From the NCBI RefSeq assembly GCF_014137975.1, contig NZ_JACGWZ010000008.1:186001-250000 (forward strand): a stretch of DNA of 64,000 nucleotides, given 5' to 3'. The notes under the pieces were generated by a model that worked only from the letters and a program-made list of their open reading frames with translations, was not told where the DNA came from and ran no database searches. Shown here piece by piece: positions 43,786-51,037 of the stretch. This DNA comes from Halosaccharopolyspora lacisalsi (GTDB lineage Bacteria; Actinomycetota; Actinomycetes; Mycobacteriales; Pseudonocardiaceae). How positions within the stretch are numbered: position 1 is the stretch's first letter; every line of letters begins with the position of its first letter. The position numbers were made by a program, and so were the translations under genes.

Positions 43786-45144
43786 ATGATTGAACTGTGC
43801 TACGCCAGCGGCGCGAGAATGTACCGGCAGGCCATGGCCGGGAGCTCGGATGCCACCGAGCTGCCGCGCCCGTCGGGCAGCACCGGTAGCGAGCAATGGC
43901 AGACGGTGGTCAATGAGCTCAAAGCCGTCGGCGGCGGTATCGACACCGCGATGAAGGAAGCCCGGGACGCTCACCAGGGCCAGGCCGCCGAGGCCGCGCA
44001 AATCTCGGTGGACCAGGTCGCTAAGCGGGTCAAGACCTGCGAGGACACCGCCAAGAGCGTTCAGAAGGCGATCACCGATCAGGCAAACGCCCAGGGAGAG
44101 ACCTTCAAGCATCTTCCTGCCCAGGGCGAGAAGCTGCCGAACGGTGAAATGGCGCAGCTGGATCCGCCGGACAAGAACTGGGCGGAGCGGCACGGTGTCG
44201 ACAGTTTTCCGGGCCTGGGGTGGACGAGCGACTACGAGGAGAAGCAGCGTCGCTTCCAAGCCACCAACTCGCACGCCGACCAGGTGATGCAGCAGTACCA
44301 GCAGCAGACCCAGTCACGGATCCAGTCGCTGCCGAAGTTCGAGCCGCCTCCGCAGGAGCCGCCACCGCAGCCGCCTCCGGGTGACAGCGGCGACAGCACG
44401 ACGGCGCGGGGTCTGGGGCAGTCCAGCTACAGCAGCACGCCCAATCTGGGTAGTGGGGGTGGCGGCGGTACGCCGTCGTCGACGCAGTCGGCGTGGGCGC
44501 CGTCCTCGGGTTCGGTCGCTCCGAGTCCGTCACCGTCTCCCTCCTCGGTTCCGGCTGGGTCGGGGACGCAGGCTCCGGCCGGAACGAGTTCCACCTGGGC
44601 CGGAGGGAACTCGAACCTGCCTCCCGGAACGGTGCGCGGGCAGGACGGGATGTTGTACCGGCAGATGCCGGACGGCTCGTGGCAGCGCCAGAACCCCTAC
44701 AACGGCCGGTGGGCCCCGGCGCCCGGTGGCCCCGGCGGCACGGCTCGCGGGGGTCCTGGCGGCGCGGGCCGCGGCGGTGCTGGGGGTGCTCGCGGCGGCG
44801 GTTCCGGTCGTGCCGACGGTGGCTTCGGCCCCCGGTCGGGTGCCGGTGCGACTCCGGGCTCGGGTAGTGGTCTCTCGGCGGGCGGCCGCTCCGGTGTGGC
44901 CCCGACTGGTGGTCCGGGCTCCGGTGCGTCGTCCACGGCCAGTGGTGGTGCCACCGGTGGCCAGTCCGGCCGAGGCGGAGGAATGCGCCCGATGGGCGGC
45001 GGTGGCCAGCAGGGCCAGGGCGGCGAGGAAGAAGAGCACGAGCGTCCCAGCTGGCTGGTCGAGGACGAGGACGTCTTCACCAACGACATGCAGAAGAGCG
45101 CACCCCCGGTCATCGGAATCGCACCCTGGGAGAAGCAGGGCTGA
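43786..45144 (+). CDS. PPE-like protein with Gly/Pro-rich C-terminus
   Basis: A 452-residue protein. The N-terminal 180 residues are helical and resemble the PPE/WXG superfamily (GSTGSEQWQTVVNELKAVGGGIDTAMKEA, SVDQVAKRVKTCEDTAKSVQKAI). Residues about 185-420 are low-complexity Gly, Ser, Pro and Gln. The C-terminus, EDVFTNDMQKSAPPVIGIAPWEKQG, is a short conserved tail I associate with such proteins in Pseudonocardiales. It is likely a type VII secretion substrate or surface protein. ATG at 43786, 15 bp after the lipoprotein gene. No ESX core genes (EccC, MycP) are in the window. Confidence 0.78.
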   Translation: MIELCYASGARMYRQAMAGSSDATELPRPSGSTGSEQWQTVVNELKAVGGGIDTAMKEARDAHQGQAAEAAQISVDQVAKRVKTCEDTAKSVQKAITDQANAQGETFKHLPAQGEKLPNGEMAQLDPPDKNWAERHGVDSFPGLGWTSDYEEKQRRFQATNSHADQVMQQYQQQTQSRIQSLPKFEPPPQEPPPQPPPGDSGDSTTARGLGQSSYSSTPNLGSGGGGGTPSSTQSAWAPSSGSVAPSPSPSPSSVPAGSGTQAPAGTSSTWAGGNSNLPPGTVRGQDGMLYRQMPDGSWQRQNPYNGRWAPAPGGPGGTARGGPGGAGRGGAGGARGGGSGRADGGFGPRSGAGATPGSGSGLSAGGRSGVAPTGGPGSGASSTASGGATGGQSGRGGGMRPMGGGGQQGQGGEEEEHERPSWLVEDEDVFTNDMQKSAPPVIGIAPWEKQG

Positions 45145-45245
45145 CCCCGCACGGAACTTCACATTCCTGTGGGCAACCCCGCTCTTCCCGGGTCTTCCTG
45201 TGGATAACTGCCCCCTGACGTGGTGTCGTGGGGATGGTTGTGCCC

Positions 45246-45289
45246 GGTTTCGCGCGAAACCAGGATTTCCCGGTTTCGCGCGAAACCGG
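45246..45289. repeat. Family-A palindrome pair
   Basis: GGTTTCGCGCGAAACC at 45246-45261 and CCGGTTTCGCGCGAAACCGG at 45270-45289. Both are perfect palindromes in their cores. They lie between the convergent PPE-like gene and the hypothetical gene ending at 45326, the expected place for a bidirectional terminator. Confidence 0.88.
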
Positions 45290-45325
45290 CTTCGCTCTTG
45301 CAGTGGTCGTCGGGTGCACCCGTGG

Positions 45326-45790
45326 TTACGCGGCTGCGCTCGGACCTACGCCCGCGCCTGTGAGCGCTGGGGCGAGGGCGATGCGGAGTCCGGCCAGCCT
45401 GGGCGGGGGCGGATACGTTTCGCCGGGTTCGTTGAGGCGGTGGCGGCCGACGTAGGGCTCTTCGGCGGGCGGGTGAAGTAGCTGGTGGAGGTTGCGTTCC
45501 AGCGGGGTGGGGTCCGGTTCGTCCCACTCGTGTTCGGGTTCGGGCGGCCAGGCGATGTCCTCGTCGTCGGGTTCGGTTTCGGAGTGAACGGACCGTTTGG
45601 GCGGTGTGAGTGCCCAAACGGTCCGTTCACCCTGTGGGATCGCTGCGTTCTGCAACTGGTTGACGGTCAGGGTGCCGGGTCCGGCGTGGGCGTGTTGGCC
45701 GTTCCCGCCTCGGACGGGCACCAGTAGGAGGAAGGGTGCGGCCAGCAGCGCGCCGAGGGGCAGCCAGACGCCGAGCTCGTGGGCAGTCAT
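45326..45790 (-). CDS. Hypothetical single-span membrane protein
   Basis: A protein of about 154 residues. Residues about 6-25 (LGVWLPLGALLAAPFLLLVPV) form one membrane helix; the rest is an acidic, Pro-rich tail with EPDDEDIAWPPEPEHEWDEPDPTPLERNLHQLL. No family is recognised. The ATG at 45790 shares a base with the stop of the upstream gene (TAATG), so the two are coupled. A perfect 19-bp inverted repeat lies inside the coding region (45584-45630), which is unusual and may be an inserted repetitive element. Confidence 0.6.
   Translation of the reverse strand: MTAHELGVWLPLGALLAAPFLLLVPVRGGNGQHAHAGPGTLTVNQLQNAAIPQGERTVWALTPPKRSVHSETEPDDEDIAWPPEPEHEWDEPDPTPLERNLHQLLHPPAEEPYVGRHRLNEPGETYPPPPRLAGLRIALAPALTGAGVGPSAAA
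45584..45630. repeat. Perfect 19-bp inverted repeat inside a coding region
   Basis: The arm GTGAACGGACCGTTTGGGC at 45584-45602 and its exact complement at 45612-45630 are separated by 9 nt. The hairpin is entirely inside the hypothetical gene and keeps its frame open. The arms share no sequence with repeat families A or B. Confidence 0.92.
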
Positions 45791-46080
45791 TAGAACCACC
45801 CCTGTCGGCGGCGCTGATCACGGCGGCGCTCCTCGATGGAGTCCTGGCGCTGCTGGGACCACTGCTTGGCCCGATCCATGCACGTGTCGCAGGTCGGCAT
45901 CAACCAGTCCAACTCGCTCGGGTCGATCAACACCACCGCCTGCCCGCACAGCGTGACCCGCTCCTGCTCGGGCTTGGGTTTCGCCTCCGGTGAGAACGCG
46001 TGCCGGGCCCCGTCGACCGGGTTCCACCACACCACCGGGCCCCGCCAGAACAGGCCCTCCTCCAAGAACATCGTCACCAC
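45790..46080 (-). CDS. Small putative zinc-binding protein
   Basis: A protein of about 96 residues. GLFWRGPVVWWNPVDGARHAFSP and a later VTLCGQAVVLIDPSELDWLMPTCDTCMDRAKQW give His, Cys and CxxC in the spacing of a small zinc site. The C-terminus is strongly basic and Gln-rich. The GTG at 46080 lies 7 nt after GAGAGGG; other GTG/ATG codons nearby are possible. Coupled to the following gene through TAATG. The divergent XRE regulator begins about 190 bp away. Function unknown; nucleic-acid binding is a guess from charge. Confidence 0.6.
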   Translation of the reverse strand: MVTMFLEEGLFWRGPVVWWNPVDGARHAFSPEAKPKPEQERVTLCGQAVVLIDPSELDWLMPTCDTCMDRAKQWSQQRQDSIEERRRDQRRRQGWF

Positions 46081-46266
46081 GACCACGCCCTCTCGCTCGT
46101 CGTTGCTGGGAGGCGGCGATCCCGGCCGGGGTCGGGGGCAGAGCCAGGACCGCCGCCTGCGGTAACCCAACGTGTTGCTAGCGTTACCGTGAGATCGAGA
46201 CTAGAGGATGGCTATCTAAATAGATAGCTACATCACCCAAAGGTGTGATCGCTCCGGAGGTACGAC

Positions 46267-47151
46267 ATGGCACCAAGCTCTCCTACCGTCGCGGCCTGGG
46301 CACTGGGGCGAAGGCTTCGCGAAAAGCGTGACCAGGCGGGACTAACCGCGACGGCTGCAGCCAAGCGGTTTGGAATCACATCCGCTTATCTCTCGGAGTT
46401 CGAGCACGGCAAGAAGAACGTAGGCGAAGATCGACTCGAGGCTCTGCTCGACGCGTACGAGTTCGACAAAGACGAAGCCGATGAGCTCCGTGTGCTGAGG
46501 AAGGAAGCAGGTCGGCGCGGCTGGTGGAGCGACTACACGGGCCTGTTCAGCGACGAGCTTCTGCGGTTCTTTGGCTACGAACACGGCGCGGAAAGCATTC
46601 GCACCTACGGAAGCGACATCGTGACCGGTCTTCTTCAGACCGAGGAGTACGCACGCGCGCTCATCGAAGCTGGCAGCCCCAACCTCCGCCTGGCCGAAGT
46701 GGACCGCAGGATCCAAGCTCGTCTGCATCGCCAGAATCGCCTTACCGGAGAAGACCCGCTGCAACTCAGCACGATCATGAGCGAGGCCGTGCTGTACCAG
46801 CAGGTCGGTGGCCGAGAGGTGCTCGCTGGGCAACTGAAGTACCTGGGAGACCTGGTCGAGCAGCAGCCGGGCAACCTGGACATTCGTATCGTGCCGTTCG
46901 AAGCGACCGGCCACGAAGCTATGGGCGGATCGATCTTTCACCTCATGACGTTCCCCAGTGGCAAGCTTCCCACTCTGCTGTGGCAGGAGACCGTGACCTC
47001 AACGCAGGTGATCACGGATCCGATGACGGTCCGTGAATACCACCTCGCCTACACCGAGGTGACGAAGGCAGCTCTCGACCGCAAGAGTTCGTTGCTGCGC
47101 ATCAAAGATGCTTACGGTCGGCTCCGAAGCCGAACTACAGTGGAGACATGA
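46267..47151 (+). CDS. XRE-family regulator with DUF5753 (Scr1-type)
   Basis: A 294-residue protein. The N-terminal helix-turn-helix (residues about 10-75) reads LGRRLREKRDQAGLTATAAAKRFGITSAYLSEFEHGKKNVGEDRLEALL. The rest is DUF5753 (SIRTYGSDIVTGLLQTEEYARALIEAGSP, QVGGREVLAGQLKYLGDLVEQQPGNLDIRIVPF). Such regulators always seem to come with small DUF397 proteins, as here, and have been compared to toxin-antitoxin pairs; they control differentiation or secondary metabolism in Streptomyces. ATG at 46267 with GGAGG upstream. Its stop overlaps the DUF397 start (ATGA). Confidence 0.92.
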   Translation: MAPSSPTVAAWALGRRLREKRDQAGLTATAAAKRFGITSAYLSEFEHGKKNVGEDRLEALLDAYEFDKDEADELRVLRKEAGRRGWWSDYTGLFSDELLRFFGYEHGAESIRTYGSDIVTGLLQTEEYARALIEAGSPNLRLAEVDRRIQARLHRQNRLTGEDPLQLSTIMSEAVLYQQVGGREVLAGQLKYLGDLVEQQPGNLDIRIVPFEATGHEAMGGSIFHLMTFPSGKLPTLLWQETVTSTQVITDPMTVREYHLAYTEVTKAALDRKSSLLRIKDAYGRLRSRTTVET

Positions 47152-47366
47152 AGCCTGTTCACCTGTCTCACGACCTACACCACGCCTGCTGGCGCAAGTC
47201 GACCCGCAGCACGAGCAACTCGCACTGCGTCGAGGTAGCGGTGACGCCACAGGCCGTCGGCGTGCGCGACACCAAGGACCGCGACAGCGGTACCCTGGCC
47301 TTCGACCGCCACGCCTGGTCCGCCTTCACGGCCGCCCTCAAGGACGGCGACCTCACTTTGGCGTGA
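47148..47366 (+). CDS. DUF397 protein
   Basis: A 72-residue protein with the family core ACWRKSTRSTSNSHCVEVAV, VGVRDTKDRDSGTLAFDRHAWSAFTAALKDG. Coupled by ATGA to the XRE-DUF5753 gene, its usual partner. DUF397 proteins act with the regulator, perhaps as antagonist or effector; the mechanism is not settled. Confidence 0.92.
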   Translation: MKPVHLSHDLHHACWRKSTRSTSNSHCVEVAVTPQAVGVRDTKDRDSGTLAFDRHAWSAFTAALKDGDLTLA

Positions 47367-47437
47367 ACACGCCGATCCACCCGTGAGAGCCCCTTTTTCT
47401 CTTAACTCGCCAGGGTGTCACTCGTTAGGGTGGCATT

Positions 47438-47638
47438 ATGGATCTTGAGGCGGTCAACGAACACTTAACGTGTGCATCCTGGCGCAAATCCAGTCGCAGT
47501 ACGACCAACGCTTCCTGCGTTGAGGTGGCGGTTACTCCACGCCTCGTAGGTGTCCGCGACACCAAGGACCGCGACGGCGGCACTTTGGCCTTCGACCGGG
47601 AACAGTGGGCGTCGTTCGTGCGCAGCGTGCGCGCGTAG
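47438..47638 (+). CDS. Second DUF397 protein
   Basis: A 66-residue paralogue of the preceding gene, sharing CASWRKSSRSTTNASCVEVAV and VRDTKDRDGGTLAFDREQWASF. About 70 bp separates them, so it is probably a tandem duplicate that may have its own promoter. ATG at 47438 follows a purine-poor stretch and the ribosome-binding site is weak. Confidence 0.9.
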   Translation: MDLEAVNEHLTCASWRKSSRSTTNASCVEVAVTPRLVGVRDTKDRDGGTLAFDREQWASFVRSVRA

Positions 47639-47740
47639 CCGACTTTCAAAAACCCGCGTCACCCCTGCGCATAGAAACACGCGACACACCTGAACGGTCA
47701 TCGGATACGTTTTGTGCTTTCGCGTTCCCGATCTGTGTCA

Positions 47741-47770
47741 TCCTTGCCTGATCAACCGGTATGGCAAGGA
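47741..47770 (+). promoter_or_regulatory. Inverted repeat before the TPR gene
   Basis: TCCTTGCC at 47741-47748 and GGCAAGGA at 47763-47770 are exact complements around a 14-nt spacer, ending 9 bp before the ATG at 47780. It could be an operator or a 5' hairpin next to the ribosome-binding site. No known regulator motif fits. Confidence 0.5.
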
Positions 47771-47779
47771 ACGGGAGCG

Positions 47780-49294
47780 ATGAGCGTAGTTACCGACAGT
47801 CGTGCGGCTCTCACCCCCGAGGAGGGGCGGGAGTTGATGGAGCGGTATCTCGGGCACGAACGAGTGGCGGCCGAGTCCGATGCGGTCGGCTCGCTGGTCG
47901 AGCTGTGCGCGGGGTTGCCGCTGGCGTTGGGCATCGTGGCCGTGCACGCCGCGAAGGAAGCCGACGCTCCCCTGCCCGAGCTGCTGCACGAGTTGCAGGA
48001 CGAACAGCAGTGGTTGGACGCGCTGGAGACCGGCGGCACGACCGGTGTCCGCGCGGTGTTCTCCTGGTCCTACCGGTCGCTGTCGGAGGGGGCCGCTCGC
48101 CTGTTCCGGCTGCTGAGCCTGCCCACCGGTCCGGACATCGGCCTCGCCGCCGTGGTCGAACTCCTAGGCACTCGCAAGCGCGACACCCATGCGCTGCTGG
48201 GCGAACTCGTCGAGGCGAACCTGCTCGAACGCCCCTCCTCCGAGCGCTACCGCTTCCACGACCTGCTGCGCGCCTACGCCTCCGAGTGCGCGGGCACCGA
48301 CGAACCCGCCGAGGAGCGCGACGCCGCCCTGCGGCGCCTGTTCGACCACTACCTGCGCACCAGCTTCGGGATCGAGCACCAGCTGCTCGGGCACTCCCGG
48401 CAGTTCACCCCCGACATCCCGCGCGCCGAGGGCGAGGAGCTGGAGCTGCCCCGAGTTCGGCATGCGCTGGACTGGTGGCTGACCGAACTGCCCAACCTCA
48501 CCGCCGCCGTCCGGCAGGCCCGGGAGGTCGGCATGAACGTGCACTCGTGGCAGCTCGCCCACACCCTGCTCTACCCGCTGCGACTGCGCGGGGACACCGA
48601 GCAGTGGATCGCCACCTTCTCCACCGGGCTCGACTCGGCCCGCGAGCTCGGCGACGACGAGGCGCGGGCGCACCTGCGACTCGGCCTCGGCATCGCGCAC
48701 TTCCAGCGCGGCGAGTACGAGACGGCCGCCAGGCACCAGGAGCGGTCGCTGAGCCTGTTCGACCACCGTGACGACCGGTACTGGACCGCGACGCTGCTCG
48801 TCGCGCTCGGCGAGGTGCACACGATTCTGGAGCGGCACGGGCAGTCGCGGAACCACCTGCGCCGCGCGCTGGAAATGCACCGCGCCGACGGCGAACCGTT
48901 CGGCCAGGGCGTGACTCACGCCGCGCTGGGCGCGCTGGAATCCGAGCTGCGGAATTTCGACGTGGCGTTCGAACACCTGCGGCAGGCGTTGTCGTTCTAC
49001 CGCGAGGTCGACGAGAAGTACGGCGAAGGTGTCGTGCTCCACGACCTCGCCGGGGCTCTCCTGGGGTCCGGGAACCTCGACGACGCCGTGGAGACCTACC
49101 GGCAGGCCGTGGCCCACCGGAACGAGATCGGACACCGGCAGGGCGAGGTCGACAGTCTCCGGTCCCTGGCAACAGCCCTGGAGCAAGCCGGTGGCCCCGA
49201 GGCCGCGCGGGAGTGCCACCAGCGGGTTCGCTGCCTTTCGGATGGTTCGGACCGCTCCGACGGGTCGTCGGCCGAGACCGGCCAGGAAGGGTAG
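47780..49294 (+). CDS. TPR protein with truncated NB-ARC region
   Basis: A protein of about 504 residues. It begins inside the ARC part of an NB-ARC ATPase (LTPEEGRELMERYLGHERVA, then LVELCAGLPLALGIVAVHAA, the GLPLAL motif) and continues with a winged-helix region (RAVFSWSYRSLSEGAARLFRLLSL, FHDLLRAYASE). From about residue 270 it has several tetratricopeptide repeats (LGLGIAHFQRGEYETAARHQERSLSLF and similar). AfsR/SARP-type STAND regulators have a P-loop before this region; here no Walker A or B motif occurs, and the start is at an ATG with GGGAG upstream. It is therefore either a 5'-truncated gene or a protein that has lost ATP binding. DNA-binding and partner unknown. Confidence 0.78.
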   Translation: MSVVTDSRAALTPEEGRELMERYLGHERVAAESDAVGSLVELCAGLPLALGIVAVHAAKEADAPLPELLHELQDEQQWLDALETGGTTGVRAVFSWSYRSLSEGAARLFRLLSLPTGPDIGLAAVVELLGTRKRDTHALLGELVEANLLERPSSERYRFHDLLRAYASECAGTDEPAEERDAALRRLFDHYLRTSFGIEHQLLGHSRQFTPDIPRAEGEELELPRVRHALDWWLTELPNLTAAVRQAREVGMNVHSWQLAHTLLYPLRLRGDTEQWIATFSTGLDSARELGDDEARAHLRLGLGIAHFQRGEYETAARHQERSLSLFDHRDDRYWTATLLVALGEVHTILERHGQSRNHLRRALEMHRADGEPFGQGVTHAALGALESELRNFDVAFEHLRQALSFYREVDEKYGEGVVLHDLAGALLGSGNLDDAVETYRQAVAHRNEIGHRQGEVDSLRSLATALEQAGGPEAARECHQRVRCLSDGSDRSDGSSAETGQEG

Positions 49295-49626
49295 CGCACG
49301 GGACGGCCCGACGCTTTGCGAAGACCAACGGATCGCGTCGCCACGGAGCTCGACCCTTCGGCAGGACACGGCCTATGATCAACAAACACGTCGGATCGTA
49401 TTGTCAGACCGTCGAAAACCGTCCGCGTGAATCTCTCTCACCCGAGCAGCCCCACCGATTGCTCCACATGGAGCATCGCGAAGTAACGAGACCGAAACGA
49501 ACGCAGTCCGTTGTAGACCACAACCACACCGCTTGATACTTTGGCTCGTGCAAGCGAATTGGGGAAACAGCGCTGGCCGTGCCAGAATCCCGATCTGGTC
49601 ACTACTAAACTGGGTGTGCGGAAAAA
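49295..49626. other. Intergenic region upstream of the sdp-like operon
   Basis: No gene of convincing quality is seen in these 332 bp, which are clearly lower in GC than the flanking genes. It includes a short palindrome, TGCTCCACATGGAGCA at 49460-49475, that could be an operator, and should hold the promoter of the sdpC-like gene. A match to the sdpR operator sequence was not found. Confidence 0.55.
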
Positions 49627-50313
49627 ATGAAATTACGCTCCAAAGGAATAGCCGTACTCGTTTCCAGCGCCGTCGTGCTGGCCACTGGAACGGGTATCGC
49701 GCAGGCCGCCATCGGTAATGACCAGCGGGTCATCACCGAGCGGCACATCACCGAGAAAACCGCCAAGATCGAGCAGGCGCAAACGAACGGAAAGGATCTC
49801 TTCCGCGGCATATTCTTCCTTCAGGGAGGGGTCGGCGACAAGCTGATGGGCCTGCCCATCTTCACGGGCGACCAGGAGATGATCGACAGGAACAACTCTC
49901 CCGAGGCCATGAAGGCGGTCGACCAGATCACCGCCAAGATGGAGAAAACGCAACCCGGTTTCTTCGCCGATTTCGAGAAAGAAGTCCGCAGTGGCGATCC
50001 CGTGCGGGTCTCACGCGCGGTGGAGAACTCGGTGGCACTCGCCAAAAAAGCGGCTCCCGAGCAGGTGAGCACGAAGGAGACCAATGGTGACGCCAAGCCC
50101 ACCTGCGGGGTCACCGTGGCCGTCGGACTCGCGGTCGTCCACGCCGCGGCCGCGTTCACGGCCGCCGGAGTCGCCGTCGCCGAAACCGTGGCCGTCGGAC
50201 ACTTCCTGGTGTACGGATCGGCGTACTTCTGGCCGAACAAGGCCGCGAGTGCCAGCGAGCTCGGGCAGGACCAAAAACTCGCACAGTTGCTGAACACGCT
50301 CAGGACGGCATGA
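49627..50313 (+). CDS. sdpC: SdpC-like antimicrobial peptide precursor
   Basis: A 228-residue exported pre-toxin. Residues 1-28 are a signal peptide ending IAQA. The region KDLFRGIFFLQGGVGDKL and PGFFADFEKEVRSGDPVRV is the conserved pro-part of the SdpC family. The hydrophobic core after Cys160 (CGVTVAVGLAVVHAAAAF, then TAAGVAVAETVAVGHFLVYGSAYFWPN) corresponds to the Bacillus SDP toxin peptide, which inserts in membranes and collapses the proton-motive force. Bacillus SDP has a disulfide; here Cys160 is the only Cys in the protein, so none can form within the chain. ATG at 49627. It heads sdpC-sdpA-sdpB, with a hairpin after its stop. Confidence 0.85.
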   Translation: MKLRSKGIAVLVSSAVVLATGTGIAQAAIGNDQRVITERHITEKTAKIEQAQTNGKDLFRGIFFLQGGVGDKLMGLPIFTGDQEMIDRNNSPEAMKAVDQITAKMEKTQPGFFADFEKEVRSGDPVRVSRAVENSVALAKKAAPEQVSTKETNGDAKPTCGVTVAVGLAVVHAAAAFTAAGVAVAETVAVGHFLVYGSAYFWPNKAASASELGQDQKLAQLLNTLRTA

Positions 50314-50319
50314 TCGAAA

Positions 50320-50346
50320 GCGGGCGGAGACGAGCTCTCCGCCCGC
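50320..50346 (+). terminator. Perfect 11-bp hairpin between sdpC and sdpA
   Basis: GCGGGCGGAGA at 50320-50330 and TCTCCGCCCGC at 50336-50346 pair around CGAGC. It begins 7 bp after the sdpC stop. No U-tract follows (CCCCACCTTG), so it is more likely a partial terminator or an mRNA-stabilising or processing hairpin that favours sdpC over sdpAB. Confidence 0.75.
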
Positions 50347-50353
50347 CCCCACC

Positions 50354-51037
50354 TTGCTTCCTCGTCGCAAGAAAATCCGTCAGACGGAAAACACGTCAGA
50401 GACAAGAGTTTCCATACGAGTCATGCCAAAAACAAATACCACCGACGACCGCGAGACCCCGCGAAGGGATCCCGCTGAACCCACTCCGCACCTTCGAGTC
50501 GGCAAGCTAAAGATAATTCCCGCCGCGCTCGTGGCCATCGTTTTTTTCACGTACGTGGTGCATATCCACCTGCCCAAGAACGTGATCACTTTGCCGTTCG
50601 AGCAACACGTCGCCCCGGCGACGAGCCAGCTGTTCAAGCAGGGGTGGGCCTTCTTCACCAAGTCACCTCGCTCGGAGAACTTCACGGCCTACCGAAAAAT
50701 CGGACCAGAGCAATGGCGGGGGGAGATACGATCTCCGCACTCTCGTCCGGTCAACATGTTCGGCCTGAACCGCTACTCCCGGGCCCAGAAGGTCGAAGTA
50801 GCACTGCTGATCCACGAGGCACCGAACGACGAGTGGCAAAAATGCTACGAGGACCTGGCGGTGTGCTTGGCCGAGAAGGACCACGGCGCGATGGCCATCC
50901 ACAACCCGTCTCCGGAACCCAGTATTTGTGGGCACATCATGTTCGTCGAACGTGTCCCGGAACCCTGGGCCTTCCGCAATGTCACGGAAAAGCGATGGAG
51001 CATCAAGCGGGTTCTGCCGGCGGAGGTATCATGCTGA
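50354..51037 (+). CDS. sdpA: SdpA-like toxin maturation protein
   Basis: A protein of 227 residues (204 if the ATG at 50423 is used). A polar, Pro-rich N-terminus leads to one membrane helix (IIPAALVAIVFFTYVVHIHLP). The outer domain has the SdpA family signature QGWAFFTKSPRSENFTAY and the later NMFGLNRYSRAQKVEVALLIHE. In Bacillus, SdpA is a membrane-associated cytosolic protein needed together with SdpB to turn pro-SdpC into active toxin. Neither start has a clear ribosome-binding site. The stop overlaps the sdpB start by 7 bp. Confidence 0.8.
   Translation: MLPRRKKIRQTENTSETRVSIRVMPKTNTTDDRETPRRDPAEPTPHLRVGKLKIIPAALVAIVFFTYVVHIHLPKNVITLPFEQHVAPATSQLFKQGWAFFTKSPRSENFTAYRKIGPEQWRGEIRSPHSRPVNMFGLNRYSRAQKVEVALLIHEAPNDEWQKCYEDLAVCLAEKDHGAMAIHNPSPEPSICGHIMFVERVPEPWAFRNVTEKRWSIKRVLPAEVSC

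Noticed and set aside
49536-49626. A second SdpR operator upstream of sdpC
   Set aside because: No TTATACA/TGTATAA-type inverted repeat was found there by eye.
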